Shown piece after piece: positions 1 to 9,045 of a stretch of 64,000 nt of DNA. Below the pieces are notes generated by a model. That model saw only the letters and a list, made by a program, of their open reading frames with translations, did no database searches and was not told the origin of the DNA. Origin of the DNA: Rhizobium favelukesii (lineage in GTDB: Bacteria > Pseudomonadota > Alphaproteobacteria > Rhizobiales > Rhizobiaceae); assembly GCF_000577275.2 (NCBI RefSeq), contig NZ_HG916852.1, positions 3,978,001-4,042,000 on the forward strand, read 5' to 3'. Numbering within the stretch: position 1 is the stretch's first letter; each line of letters opens with the position of its first letter. A program made the translations under genes and the position numbers.

Positions 1-303
1 GATCGCCACGACCCGGCGCGTATTGAAACTCGATCCGTCACGAATCCGCTCCACCTGATAGACGATCGGCACCGAGGGATCGCCGGGGCGCATGAAATAA
101 GCGTGCAACGAGTGCACGGTGCGTTCGCGCTCCACCGTGCGTTGTGCCGCCATCAACGCCTGCGCAATAACCTGACCGCCGAAAACGCGCTGCCAGCCGA
201 CCTGCGGGCTTCGTCCACGAAAGATGTCAACCTCGATCGGCTCAAGATCCAGCGTAGAAAGCAGGGTCTCCATCGCAGTCGGTTTTTCGGTGTCGCGCGT
301 CAT
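1..303 (-). CDS. tesB: acyl-CoA thioesterase II, N-terminal part (cut by window edge)
   Basis: Read on the minus strand from ATG at 303, the protein begins MTRDTEKPTAMETLLSTLDL and continues through GWQRVFGGQVIAQALMAA and HSLHAYFMRPGDPSVPIVY. These are typical of the first hot-dog domain of TesB. The family hydrolyses medium and long acyl-CoA thioesters in the cytoplasm. Only about 101 residues lie in the window; the rest, including the second hot-dog domain, is beyond the left edge. It is divergent from the UbiH-like gene at 390, with an 86-bp gap between the start codons that should hold both promoters. Confidence 0.88.
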   Translation of the reverse strand, partial: MTRDTEKPTAMETLLSTLDLEPIEVDIFRGRSPQVGWQRVFGGQVIAQALMAAQRTVERERTVHSLHAYFMRPGDPSVPIVYQVERIRDGSSFNTRRVVAI

Positions 304-389
304 TTTGTATAGCTCCGGGCGGTAGGAAGTGCGGCAGCGATGATCTATATAGATCAATACGATATTCACAAGAAACGGAGCGGAACTCC

Positions 390-1604
390 ATGCGGGACAT
401 GCTAGTTGTAGGCGCGGGTTATGTCGGGCTTTCCGCTGCCGTGGCAGTCAAGCAGGCGGCGCCTCACCTCGATATCGCGGTCGTCGAAGCAGCGCCTGCT
501 GGCGTATGGCAGAAGGACATGCGCGCCTCGGCGATTATCGCCGCCGCGACCAGGATGCTTGAGGTTTTCGGCATCTGGGACGAGATCGAGCCCGAAGCGC
601 AGCCGATCATCAAGATGATCGTTACCGATTCGAAGACATCCGATCCCGTGCGCCCGGTCTTCCTGACTTTCGATGGCGAAGTGGAGGATGGACGGCCTTT
701 CGCGCACATGATTTCAAATGTCGCATTGGTCGGGGCACTCCGCGGAGCATGTGACCGGCTTGGCATCGAAATTCGTCACGGCTTCAGCGCGACCGGGCTT
801 TCCATTGCCGATACGCATGCAACGGTCACGGCCTCGGATGGCAGCGTGCTGGACGCCCGGCTCGTCGTCGCCTGCGACGGCGTCCGCTCACACCTACGGG
901 ATCTGGCCGGCATCAAGACAGTCTCTTGGGACTACGGCCAGTCGGGGATCGTCACGACGGTCGAGCATGAGCGTCCGCATCATGGTTGTGCGGAAGAGCA
1001 TTTCCTTCCGTCTGGACCTTTTGCCATCCTGCCGCTGAAAGGGAACCGCTCCTCGCTTGTCTGGACGGAGCCGACGTCGGAGGCCAACCGTCTCGTCACA
1101 TCCGACGATCTCATCTTTGAGGAAGAGCTGGAGCGCCGCTTCGGTCACAAGCTCGGTATCTTGAGGGTTGTCGGCGAGAAGCGGGCCTTCCCGCTCGGGT
1201 TGACGCTTGCAAGGGCTTTCGTGGCGCCGCGTGTCGCACTCGCCGGCGACGCTGCGCACGGCATTCACCCGATTTCCGGCCAGGGCCTGAATCTCGGTTT
1301 CAAGGATGTTGCCGCGCTTGCCGAGACCATCGTCGAAGCCGACCGGCTCGGCCTGGATATCGGTTCAATCAATATCCTCGAGCGCTATCAGGCATGGCGT
1401 CGCTTCGACACCTTCCGCATGGGCGTCACAACGGACGTGCTGAACCGGCTCTTTTCGAACGATATGGCACCACTGCGCGTCGCCCGCGATTTCGGCCTGG
1501 GTATCGTCGATCGCCTCCCCGGCCTCAAATCATTCTTCATCGGACAGGCTGCCGGCACCACCGCCAGGGACAATCCCCGCCTGCTAGCAGGGCAGACAAT
1601 TTAG
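390..1604 (+). CDS. UbiH/UbiF-family FAD-dependent ubiquinone biosynthesis hydroxylase
   Basis: A 404-residue flavoprotein monooxygenase. The N-terminal dinucleotide-binding fold is seen as VVGAGYVGLSAAVA (residues 5-18). The second FAD motif, GDAAHGIHPISGQGLNLGFKD, lies near residues 288-308 and is the signature of the UbiH/UbiF/COQ6 group. The family hydroxylates the aromatic ring of ubiquinone intermediates at the membrane. Length matches the family. Which ring position is modified cannot be told from sequence; alphaproteobacteria often have few and broad-specificity Ubi hydroxylases. It is monocistronic on the plus strand and ends directly against the convergent Trm112-like gene, with no gap between the two stop codons. 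Confidence 0.88.
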   Translation: MRDMLVVGAGYVGLSAAVAVKQAAPHLDIAVVEAAPAGVWQKDMRASAIIAAATRMLEVFGIWDEIEPEAQPIIKMIVTDSKTSDPVRPVFLTFDGEVEDGRPFAHMISNVALVGALRGACDRLGIEIRHGFSATGLSIADTHATVTASDGSVLDARLVVACDGVRSHLRDLAGIKTVSWDYGQSGIVTTVEHERPHHGCAEEHFLPSGPFAILPLKGNRSSLVWTEPTSEANRLVTSDDLIFEEELERRFGHKLGILRVVGEKRAFPLGLTLARAFVAPRVALAGDAAHGIHPISGQGLNLGFKDVAALAETIVEADRLGLDIGSINILERYQAWRRFDTFRMGVTTDVLNRLFSNDMAPLRVARDFGLGIVDRLPGLKSFFIGQAAGTTARDNPRLLAGQTI

Positions 1605-1793
1605 TCAGTCGTCCAGCCCGCGCGCCTCTGAGACCAGCATGATCGGAATGCCATCACGGATCGGATAGGCTAGGCGCGCCTTCTCCGACACGAGTTCATT
1701 GTGCTCCTTGTCGTAGGTAAGCCGCCCCTTGGTCAGGGGGCATACCAGCAATTCCAGAAGCTTCGGGTCAACGCGGCTTAGCTTTTCATCCAT
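1605..1793 (-). CDS. Trm112-like zinc-ribbon-derived small protein
   Basis: A 62-residue protein containing [17 protein letters not shown] and [17 protein letters not shown], the hallmark of the bacterial Trm112/YcaR family. In eukaryotes Trm112 activates several methyltransferases; the role of the short bacterial forms is mostly unproven. Only one of the usual zinc-binding cysteines (in VCPL) is seen, so metal binding is doubtful. The gene lies 9 bp after the LON-domain gene on the same strand, so the two are probably cotranscribed. Confidence 0.9.
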   Translation of the reverse strand: MDEKLSRVDPKLLELLVCPLTKGRLTYDKEHNELVSEKARLAYPIRDGIPIMLVSEARGLDD

Positions 1794-1802
1794 AAGACGA
1801 AC

Positions 1803-2471
1803 CTACTGCAGAACCGTGTCCGAGTCACCGAAGACACGCGCCAGCACGATCTCCGTGATCGCGATCAGTGTTTCGGCCCGCGTCTTTAGATCGGGCGCCT
1901 CCAGAAGGGCTTGCTTCTCGGCCGGTCCGAAGGGCGACATCATCGCGAGCGAATTGACCAAGGTCAGATTGCTGGCGCGCTCGACGCTTTCCCAATCGGC
2001 CTCGAGCTTGTTTGCGTCGAGATAGGCTTTGAAGGCGGCTAGAAGCGCGGCACGATCAACGGCATCCTCCTCGTCGCGCGCGGAAAGATCGGCAATGAAG
2101 GGGGCGATGCGAAAAGTCCGGAACGGATGATGTGTCTCCCGTTCCTCCAGCAGGCGAAAACGGCAGATCCCCGTGAGGGAAACGATGTAGCGACCATCAC
2201 CCGTCTCGGCGAACGAGGTAATGCGCCCAAGGCAGCCAACCGGGGCCAGATGAGCCTCGCCTGGCCCTTCCTGGTCGCCCAGGGCCGGCTGAACGATGCC
2301 GATTAGCCGATTGCCTGACAAGGCGGCATCGAACATCGCAAGATAGCGCGGCTCGAAAATATTGAGGGGCAACTGGCCGGTGGGCAGCAGCAGCGCGCCG
2401 CCAAGCGGAAAGACCGCGATCGTATCGGGCAGATCACCGGGTTTCAGATATCGTGCATTCCCCACTTGCAT
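1803..2471 (-). CDS. LON peptidase substrate-binding domain protein
   Basis: A stand-alone N-terminal LON domain without ATPase or protease parts. The sequence IAVFPLGGALLLPTGQLPLNIFEPRY near the start and the later GRYIVSLTGICRFRLLEE segment are characteristic. I chose the ATG at 2471 (MQVGNARYLKPGD, 222 aa) because the family normally starts there and an AGGA lies about 10 bases upstream; an in-frame extension to 2546 exists but looks non-family. Role unknown; it may bind unfolded proteins. It sits between the thioredoxin-TPR gene upstream and the Trm112 gene downstream, all on the minus strand. Confidence 0.88.
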   Translation of the reverse strand: MQVGNARYLKPGDLPDTIAVFPLGGALLLPTGQLPLNIFEPRYLAMFDAALSGNRLIGIVQPALGDQEGPGEAHLAPVGCLGRITSFAETGDGRYIVSLTGICRFRLLEERETHHPFRTFRIAPFIADLSARDEEDAVDRAALLAAFKAYLDANKLEADWESVERASNLTLVNSLAMMSPFGPAEKQALLEAPDLKTRAETLIAITEIVLARVFGDSDTVLQ

Positions 2472-2582
2472 AGAGACTGGTCCTGCGTCACCGGCAAGCG
2501 CGACACGATGCGCCCGCACAAACGGAAATGTGGGGCCCGGCTCCAAAAACGCAAGGGCGCTGATCGAAACTTAGAGGACGGA

Positions 2583-3548
2583 TTACGAAAACAGCATCGC
2601 GGAAAGCTTGCGCCGCGCCGAAACCGTGGCAGAATCCTTGAAACCCCAGACGTCGAAGAACTGCAGCAGCTGGCGGCGAGCACCATCGTCGTCGAAAGCC
2701 CGGTCCTTGCGCATGATATAGAGCAGATGCTCTGCCGATTCCTCGCGCCGACCCTCAACGTTGCGGATCTTAGCAAGTTTCAGCCGGGCTTCGTGATCAT
2801 CGGGATTTCGCGCCAACTCCTGCTCCAGGGCAACGGGGTCACCGAGCTTGCGCGCTTCCTCGATCTGGTCGAGCTTCTTCGATACGGCCTGGATCGCCGG
2901 GTCCTTCGCCATTTCCTCCGGCAGTTCGGCCAGCGCCTCGCGCGCGCGCTCGTACTGGTTTGCCGCAATCATGCACTCCGCCATTCCCGCCAATGCCTTG
3001 GCATTTTCGGGTTCGGCCTGCATGACGGCGCCGTAAAGCTGTGCGGCACCGTTGGTATCGCCGGATGCCAGCAGTTCGTCAGCCTCCTTCAGGACAGCCT
3101 CGATTTCGGCCGCCTGATCGGCGCCGGCCGGACCAGCGATGCGGTCGATGAACTGATGAATCTGGCTTTCCGGCACAGCACCCATGAAGCCATCGGCAGG
3201 ACGACCGCCGACAAAGGCGATCACGGCCGGAATCGACTGGATGCCGAGCTGGCCTGCGATCGAGGGATGGTCATCGATGTTCATCTTGACCAGTTTGACG
3301 CGCCCTTGCGCTTCGTTGACGACCTTTTCGAGCACCGGCGTCAGTTGCTTGCAAGGACCGCACCAAGGCGCCCAGAAATCCACGAGAACCGGCTGGTTGC
3401 GTGATTCCTCGATGACATCCTTCGCAAAACCCGCAGTCGTCGTATCCTTGATATAGCCGCCCGCGCCCGGGGCCGGTGCTGCCCCGTAGTTTGCCGTAGC
3501 CGTCATCTGGCCAAAGGAATTGTTGTAAGGATTGTCGTTGCCGCTCAT
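2583..3548 (-). CDS. cnoX: thioredoxin-TPR co-chaperone (CnoX/YbbN family)
   Basis: 321 residues. A thioredoxin domain (about residues 40-145) carries the active-site motif WAPWCGPCKQ, followed by TPR-like helices (about 150-321). This is the CnoX/YbbN architecture. CnoX acts as a holdase that protects substrates from oxidation and hands them to GroEL or DnaK. The E. coli form lacks a full CXXC, whereas this copy keeps CGPC, so it should also be redox-active, as reported for alphaproteobacterial members. It starts at ATG 3548. The order with the LON and Trm112 genes suggests one leftward transcription unit. Confidence 0.9.
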   Translation of the reverse strand: MSGNDNPYNNSFGQMTATANYGAAPAPGAGGYIKDTTTAGFAKDVIEESRNQPVLVDFWAPWCGPCKQLTPVLEKVVNEAQGRVKLVKMNIDDHPSIAGQLGIQSIPAVIAFVGGRPADGFMGAVPESQIHQFIDRIAGPAGADQAAEIEAVLKEADELLASGDTNGAAQLYGAVMQAEPENAKALAGMAECMIAANQYERAREALAELPEEMAKDPAIQAVSKKLDQIEEARKLGDPVALEQELARNPDDHEARLKLAKIRNVEGRREESAEHLLYIMRKDRAFDDDGARRQLLQFFDVWGFKDSATVSARRKLSAMLFS

Positions 3549-3601
3549 GGATATCTCCCGCCGCGCCGGTCAGCCGGCTTTTCTAGCGCTAAAATCGTAT
3601 G

Positions 3602-4111
3602 TCAGGACGTCACTTTCAAGACAAGCGGCTTGTGCCCTGTCGCTTCCATAAAGCGAATGAGATCGCTGCTTGCGATCGATGTCGTGGCATCATTGGACAA
3701 CGGATGACAATTGATGGTCTCATCTTCCATCAGATCGACATCGAGAACGAACGTTACGTTTCCGCCCGTATCGTTGATCGCTCCAAACGCCGTGACCGCA
3801 CCGGGAACGACGCCAAGATACTCCATCAGCTTTTCCGGCTTTCCGAACGACACCTTGCTGGCGGCGCCGATTAGTGTATGCACCGTCTTCAGATCCACAG
3901 TCGCGTTCTCTTCCACCGTCAGCAGGAAGAATTGATCCTTCTTGTCTTTGACGAAGAGGTTCTTTGTGTGGCCGCCGGGGATCTCGTCACGCAGCGCGAC
4001 CGATTCGGCGACCGTGAAGACGGGCGCGTGATCCTTGGTGCAGTGCTTGATATCCAGGCCGTCAAGAAAGGCAAAAAGGTCATCTCTGGTCTTCGGCGTC
4101 GCGTCGGTCAT
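3602..4111 (-). CDS. prolyl-tRNA editing protein (YbaK/ProX-type Ala-tRNA(Pro) deacylase)
   Basis: A 169-residue protein of the YbaK/aminoacyl-tRNA deacylase fold, the free-standing relative of the prolyl-tRNA synthetase editing domain. Motifs such as PGGHTKNLFVKDKK and the GAVTAFGAIND segment match the PrdX/ProXp-ala group. It clears Ala mischarged on tRNA(Pro) in trans. The start at 4111 (MTDATPKTRDD) fits the family; the reading frame is open to 4177 but the extra residues are not conserved-looking. It ends 53 bp before the cnoX start and probably has its own promoter upstream of 4111. Confidence 0.85.
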   Translation of the reverse strand: MTDATPKTRDDLFAFLDGLDIKHCTKDHAPVFTVAESVALRDEIPGGHTKNLFVKDKKDQFFLLTVEENATVDLKTVHTLIGAASKVSFGKPEKLMEYLGVVPGAVTAFGAINDTGGNVTFVLDVDLMEDETINCHPLSNDATTSIASSDLIRFMEATGHKPLVLKVTS

Positions 4112-4364
4112 CATAAAATCCATGCGGTCAGGAGAGCGATAGGGTGTCTGATTACGTCCCGCCACCGTCTTTTGCAACGCTCGGAGTCGACGCTTTGCCC
4201 TGCATTTGCGGCACTTCCGATGACTTCAAGCGAGGTTCGAGAATTTTTCTTCGAGTTTCCGTCATTTCCCTGTTGCATTTGAAAATCGTTTGGGCGATAT
4301 AGCGCCCGTCGCCGCAAGGTGGCGCCCACGGTCCTCACAACTACCCCGGACCGATGCGGATTGA

Positions 4365-4439
4365 GCGGGTGTAGCTCAGGGGTAGAGCACAACCTTGCCA
4401 AGGTTGGGGTCGAGGGTTCAAATCCCTTCGCCCGCTCCA
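4365..4439 (+). tRNA. tRNA-Gly (anticodon GCC)
   Basis: A 75-nt cloverleaf with the CCA encoded. The 7-bp acceptor stem pairs GCGGGTG with CGCCCGC, followed by T and CCA. The D arm is GCTCAGGGGTAGAGC. The anticodon arm ACCTTGCCAAGGT presents GCC. The T arm is GAGGGTTCAAATCCCTTC. It marks the left border of a stretch rich in gene remnants, including a decayed recombinase, as expected for a tRNA once used as an integration site. No second copy of the tRNA 3' end was seen in the following 6 kb. Confidence 0.97.
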
Positions 4440-4950
4440 AATTCTCTAAAAATATCAGTAAGTTATCCCGCTTCGGCGGATTTCTTTGTTTTGGCGACCG
4501 TCCCTCGGGCAGCACCGGCACGGTTTGTCGGTGGCGCGCTATCGTTGCTGATACTCGCGGGATGCCAGACAGGCGCGAGCCTTCGTTGGTTCACCTTGGT
4601 CGCGACGGTGATCCGATTGAAGCGCGACGGTCAAAGGTAAAGGACTTCGATAGCCTCTATGCGAAATGCGTTTGGTGGAAACCCGGAGCGGTTTGACATC
4701 AGGTTAAGCCGAATGCGAAGGGTGTCACAACGGCGCCCATCCTTTAGCGACCAACGAGATGTAGGCCCGGAAGGAGAGTGCAACTGAATCTTGATTTGCA
4801 GATGCCGGTTATCATCCCTGCCTGGCATCAGATCAGATGAGACGGCTTGTCTAGTGGCCGCCTGGGGGCCGCGTCCGCATCGGTTTCCGCCAAGATGACG
4901 ACGGGGCAGAATGGCGCGCAATTTGAAAAGATACCGCCGACCGCTCACTA
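4440..4950. other. non-coding stretch after tRNA-Gly
   Basis: About 510 bases without a convincing gene. It contains the small tRNA terminator. One plus-strand frame has a lipoprotein-like string (LSLLILAGCQTG near 4540-4575) but no start codon or continuing protein, so it was not called. No attachment-site repeat was recognised. Confidence 0.5.
4468..4490 (+). terminator. probable terminator of tRNA-Gly
   Basis: A short stem CCGC-TTCG-GCGG with a UUCG tetraloop, followed by the T-rich stretch ATTTCTTTGTTTT, 29 bases after the tRNA. The stem is short but UUCG loops are very stable. Confidence 0.5.
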
Positions 4951-5500
4951 TCAGGCGACCTCGGCCGCCGCGCTCGCTAGAACGTTCTGGACCATCGCCA
5001 CGCTGAAACCAACGCTCTTTGCGATCGAGCGGAAGCTTTGGCCGGCTGCCCGTCGCGCCCATATGTCGCTGGCGATTTCGGGCGTGACTGACTTCGGCCG
5101 GCCACCAGTGCGGCCCTCAGCTTTTGCCCGCGCCATCCCTTCCATCTGCCGCTCCTCACGAATCTCCGTTTCAATTCCGCGATTAGCGCCAGGATACCCC
5201 TGACAAGCTTGCCCGTGCGGCTTGAGGTATCGACGGCCGCACGTCCAGAACCTTGAAGGCAACGCCTTTCTCATCCAGCTTTGAAATGACGCCGTAGAGG
5301 TCCATTGTCGATCGCGCCAGACGGTCGAGCTTCGTCACCAAAAGCGTATCGCCCTCACGCAAGTACTCTAGGCATCGCGCCAGCTCGACACTCTCCCGAT
5401 CCAATCCGGAGCGCTTCTCGCGAAACACCCTCGTCGCGCCGGAACTAATGTACGCAAACAATACGCGCAATAGGCACGCCGTGGAAACGGGAACGGTTCT
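4951..5500 (-). pseudogene. decayed serine recombinase / resolvase (Tn3-resolvase type)
   Basis: Pieces of one resolvase protein lie in successive frames. From 5450 down, a frame reads FREKRSGLDRESVELARCLEYLREGDTLLVTKLDRLARST, the core of the resolvase catalytic domain. After LDV near 5235 the homology continues in another frame as DTSSRTGKLVRGILALIAE, then shifts again to ETEIREERQMEGMARAKAEG and a C-terminal helix-turn-helix ending near 4951. At least two frameshifts are present, and the N-terminal YARVST segment with the catalytic serine is missing. It is non-functional, and is the likely relic of a mobile element that arrived next to tRNA-Gly. Confidence 0.85.
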
Positions 5501-5566
5501 AGATGAGCGGAAGAGACGACATTGCATGTGAACCGTGTTATCGTTTCAACGAGGGAAATCATGTGA

Positions 5567-5758
5567 CGCTCACTGTCCATTGGCGTCTTTTCCCAAGCGC
5601 TCAAACTGGGCGCGCCGTTTTTCGTGCAGATCCAACTCGACCACTACACGGCGCAAAAGTTGACCGATCTCAGGATCGACACGTCGGCAGTCGTCCGGGA
5701 GGACGACGTGGGCTACATCAACCAGCTTCTCGGCTCCAGAGCCGACAAAGCACGATGA
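5567..5758 (+). pseudogene. short open frame, probable gene remnant
   Basis: A 63-codon stretch without a start codon; an in-frame ATG is followed at once by TGA. It encodes SLSIGVFSQALKLGAPFFVQ and, further on, LTDLRIDTSAVVREDDVGY. The composition is protein-like, but I do not recognise the family. It is the tail of something lost, or chance; it lies between the dead resolvase and the phospholipase D-like gene. Confidence 0.25.
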
Positions 5759-5815
5759 AGGCTGAGATCATGAAGCTTCTCTAAGAGGACTAGGCGCCGC
5801 CGCCACCAACCAGAG

Positions 5816-7270
5816 ATGAAGGGCATGACGGGATTCGAGCATACCGCGTTAACCCGGTTGGGCCAGTTCTTCAGCCCGGCGGCCGCCGCGCATCCTGGCC
5901 TCTCCGGCTTCAGCCTCTTGAGCCAGGCGCGCGAGGCCTTCATCACCCGTTTGGCGCTGGCCGACCTGGCCGAGCGATGTCTCGACATGCAGTACTATGT
6001 CTGGGACGGCGATACGACCGGCCGGATCATCGTCGACCGGGTGATGAGGGCGGCCGATCGCGGGGTCCGGGTGCGGCTCCTCGTCGACGATCCCTATTAC
6101 AAGGCCAGCGATCAGGTCAAAGCTGCCCTCGACGCCCACCCCAACGTCGAGATTCGTCTATTCAACCCGACCAGGAACCGGAGGTGGTCCCGGCTGGACT
6201 TCCTTGTCGACTTCCGCCGGGTCAACCGCCGCATGCACAACAAGCTGATGGTGGCCGACAAGTCGGCGGCAATCGTTGGCGGCCGCAATATCGGCGATGA
6301 CTACTATGGCGTGAACACGGTCGCCAATTTTCGCGATCTGGATGTGCTGGCGGTCGGGCCTGTTGTGGGCGATCTGTCGGAGGTGTTCGACCGATATTGG
6401 AACAGCGCCTCGACCGTGCCGATCGCAACCATCGTCGAGCGCGCCTACGGCGTCGCCGATCTCGATGCCATCCTGACCCGCTTGCGCCAGGAGATCGCCG
6501 CCGCTGACTACCCCTACCCGATCGACCAGGATCTCGGCGAGCTGGCTGCCCAGAGCGCCGAGCTGCGCGACGGTCTGGTGTGGGCGCCGGGCCGGATCAT
6601 CGTCGACAACCCGGAAGCAATCGCCCGCGGCAAGGCGGCCGACGACGTGGTCGCCTTCATTCGCGGACGGGTCGCCGAGCTGAAGGAGGAGCTGCTCGCC
6701 GAGGCGCCCTATTTCGTCTTGCCCGCCGGGGCACAGGCGACCGTCAAGGCGCTGCACGAGCGCAAAGTCCGGGTGCGCGTGCTGACTAACTCGCTCGCTT
6801 CGAACAATCAGCTCGCCGCGCATTCGTGCTATGCCAAGACCCGCAGGCGCCTGCTCGAGAACGGCATGGAGCTCTACGAGCTACGCCCGGACACCGACGC
6901 CTTCCGGCGTGACTGGTCGCTCCGTTCGGGACGGTCGCGGGCGGCATTGCACACCAAGGCCATGGTCTTCGACCGCAAGGCCGTGTTCGTCGGCAGCTTC
7001 AACCTCGACCCACGATCTGCCGTGATCAACACGGAAGCCGGCCTCTACATCGAGAGCCCGGAGCTTGCCGAGAGGCTGACGGCCTACATGACGACCGGCG
7101 TCGCACCCGCCAGCAGCTACCGCGTCTTCCTTGATCCGAATGGTGGGATCATCTGGGAGACTGTGCGGGACGGCGAGATTGTCAGCTACCGGGACGAGCC
7201 CGAAACGGGGTTCCGCCGGCGGTTCGTCGCCGACCTCGTGAAACTTCTGCCGATCGACTCGCAAGTCTAA
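5816..7270 (+). CDS. phospholipase D / cardiolipin synthase-like protein
   Basis: 484 residues with two HKD catalytic motifs: HNKLMVAD followed by GGRNIGDDYYG (near residue 141), and HTKAMVFD followed by GSFNLDPRS (near residue 380). This is the paired HxKxxxxD arrangement of the PLD superfamily, which acts on phosphodiester bonds of phospholipids. The C-terminus (FVADLVKLLPIDSQV) is typical of the large bacterial PLD-like proteins related to cardiolipin synthase ClsC. No obvious signal peptide or membrane anchor is present at the chosen N-terminus; family members often have a longer N-terminal part, so the gene may have lost its beginning. A start at 5825 is also possible. It is apparently intact inside a decayed region. 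Confidence 0.82.
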   Translation: MKGMTGFEHTALTRLGQFFSPAAAAHPGLSGFSLLSQAREAFITRLALADLAERCLDMQYYVWDGDTTGRIIVDRVMRAADRGVRVRLLVDDPYYKASDQVKAALDAHPNVEIRLFNPTRNRRWSRLDFLVDFRRVNRRMHNKLMVADKSAAIVGGRNIGDDYYGVNTVANFRDLDVLAVGPVVGDLSEVFDRYWNSASTVPIATIVERAYGVADLDAILTRLRQEIAAADYPYPIDQDLGELAAQSAELRDGLVWAPGRIIVDNPEAIARGKAADDVVAFIRGRVAELKEELLAEAPYFVLPAGAQATVKALHERKVRVRVLTNSLASNNQLAAHSCYAKTRRRLLENGMELYELRPDTDAFRRDWSLRSGRSRAALHTKAMVFDRKAVFVGSFNLDPRSAVINTEAGLYIESPELAERLTAYMTTGVAPASSYRVFLDPNGGIIWETVRDGEIVSYRDEPETGFRRRFVADLVKLLPIDSQV

Positions 7271-7896
7271 CACCAATCGCTTTGCGACCGGCGCGCGGCC
7301 TGAGGTCTCGGCGTTGGCGCTAAAACATAAAAGATTCTCCCCCTACGCGCCTCTTGGAGCAGATCAAGTCGGATAGCCGTGTGGCTCTGGAATGGCTAGT
7401 TTAGCTAGATGGCCCGGTGCTTTGGGCCCCGCGTGTTTCTCAAAGGGAGGTATGTCGCGCGCAGCTATTCCAACACTACTAGTACAAACCCGGTCTTAGT
7501 CTCGCAGTTCATGCGGGTGGAATGCGTTGGCACCAAGCCGAGGACTTCTCGCATTGGGGTCGGGCGCTGGGCCTCGCGAAAAATGGCTTCCTCATCGCGA
7601 TCGCGCTGATTCGGCAGCATGATCCTCCCATCGGTATCGCGATCCTCGATATGGCTTGGATCGTGCTGCAGCATTGGGAGAGTATGGATGATGGCGCGAC
7701 AGTGATTCATTGAAACAGATCATCGCATGGCCATCGCCATTACCCTTCAGCCGAGCCCTTAGCTCGGTCCATCCGCCCATCCGCTCGTTATGATTGAGAC
7801 GCTGATTGTCCGCTCGCCTGGGTATGGCCCCGCGAAGGCGGCCGGATCAAAGACACCGTAGTTTATAGGCTCACCCTGCCATTGAGCGTTTCCCGC
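7271..7896. other. no recognised gene
   Basis: About 620 bases with only short overlapping frames on both strands, none with a family I recognise or a good ribosome site. The stretch lies between the PLD-like gene and the antiporter remnant and looks like decayed accessory DNA. Confidence 0.5.
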
Positions 7897-8141
7897 TTAA
7901 CAACCGCTCTTCCCCACCTCTTTGACCGGCGGCATGATACTCAGGGCGGCTTCAAAGAGTAGGGGCGGAAGCATGACTTCAAAAATGAAGTCGTGTGTCA
8001 GTGCACCCGTTTCGAAACCCAGCACGGCAAGACCCTGCCCGGCAAGAACGTGGCCTACGCATAGGGAGACGCATGCGCCTGATCGCGACGAGAACAAGCT
8101 ACGCCCAGGAAGCCAATGGTGTGTGTGAGAACGGTGTCCAT
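7897..8141 (-). pseudogene. N-terminal remnant of a CPA1-type Na+/H+ antiporter
   Basis: From ATG at 8141 the minus strand reads MDTVLTHTIGFLGVAC, then in another frame LVLVAIRRMRLP, then in a third GHVLAGQGLAVLGF, FETGALTHDFIFEV and MLPPLLFEAALSIM, ending at a stop at 7897. The LPPLLFEAALS string is the signature of the first membrane segments of NhaP/CPA1 exchangers. Only about 80 of the usual 400-600 residues remain, with two frameshifts. It starts 30 bp after the aquaporin stop, so an aquaporin-antiporter operon probably once existed. Confidence 0.75.
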
Positions 8142-8171
8142 TGTTCCGCGGTCGCCGCGCTGATGTCCGTC

Positions 8172-8810
8172 CTATGAATTCTCAGACCGGCTGGTTGGGT
8201 TGAGCGCCTTGAAGGCGAAAGCCGCTGCGGCCCCGCCCAGCAGTTCGGCAATGATGTAAAGCCACAGGCTGGACCACGGGAGCATATTTCGAATAGAGGC
8301 GCCGATGGCAACGGCCGGATTGAAGGCCGCGCCCGACACTTGCCCCACCGCGAAGGCGCCAGCCAGGACGGTAAAGCCGATCGCGAGACCAAAGTAGGAA
8401 TTTCCGTCGGTTGCGTCAGCCGTAGCCACGTTCAAGACGACGTACACCAGCGCAAACGTGAAAAGGAACTCGGCCAGAAACGCCCCCAATACGGGGGCGA
8501 CGAATGGGCTAACCGGCGCCCCTTTGAGAGCCAAGCCGACGATCCACGCCGCAACGACAGCCCCCAGCAGTTGCGCGCCCCAGTAAGGCAGCACGTCCGC
8601 GGCAGGAAACCGCCCCCGCAGGTAAACCCCCAGCGTGACTGCCGGATTGTAGTGGGCACCCGAGATGTGGCCGCCTGCGTAGATCATAACCATCAGCACA
8701 CTTCCTATGGCCAACGGAGCAATGACGCCCGGTGCCGCTGCCATTCCGGTGCAGCCGATTGTCAACACAAGAAAGAACGTCCCGATGAATTCCACGGCGT
8801 ACCGGCGCAT
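8172..8810 (-). CDS. aquaporin / MIP-family channel
   Basis: 212 residues with six hydrophobic segments and the two NPA half-helices: HISGAHYNPAVTLGVYLRG (near residue 50) and VSGAAFNPAVAIGASIRN (near residue 165). These are diagnostic of the MIP family, which conducts water or small neutral solutes across the inner membrane. The length suits a short AqpZ-like channel, but the residues that separate water from glycerol selectivity were not resolved, so no symbol is given. It appears intact. Confidence 0.9.
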   Translation of the reverse strand: MRRYAVEFIGTFFLVLTIGCTGMAAAPGVIAPLAIGSVLMVMIYAGGHISGAHYNPAVTLGVYLRGRFPAADVLPYWGAQLLGAVVAAWIVGLALKGAPVSPFVAPVLGAFLAEFLFTFALVYVVLNVATADATDGNSYFGLAIGFTVLAGAFAVGQVSGAAFNPAVAIGASIRNMLPWSSLWLYIIAELLGGAAAAFAFKALNPTSRSENS

Positions 8811-9045
8811 GATGCATCCTTTCGTCCTGATTGTCGGACCGCTTCAGAGACCAGCGTCAACAACGAAGCGAGTTGCAGGGGCGCTGCCGAAGAATTCCGA
8901 CGGCGGGTTCCGGACTTCAGGCGTGAGCGAAACAAAAATGAACAACGCGCTGACTGAGCAAGACTGCCTCCCGGCGGGTTCCCTCGACCGAGGCATAATC
9001 TGCTGCACGCGGAGGTAACGTCAAGGGCATGATCCTGATGCCTCG

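Noticed and set aside
2466..3404. 312-codon plus-strand frame over the LON and CnoX genes
   Set aside because: Antisense shadow of two clear genes, with His/Arg-rich composition typical of such frames.
4395..4640. lipoprotein-like string LSLLILAGCQTG after tRNA-Gly
   Set aside because: It has no start codon in the right place and no protein after it; most of the frame runs through the tRNA and its terminator.
5561..5566. ATG directly followed by TGA, possible selenocysteine start region
   Set aside because: No selenocysteine insertion element and no known selenoprotein family in the following frame; it reads better as decayed sequence.
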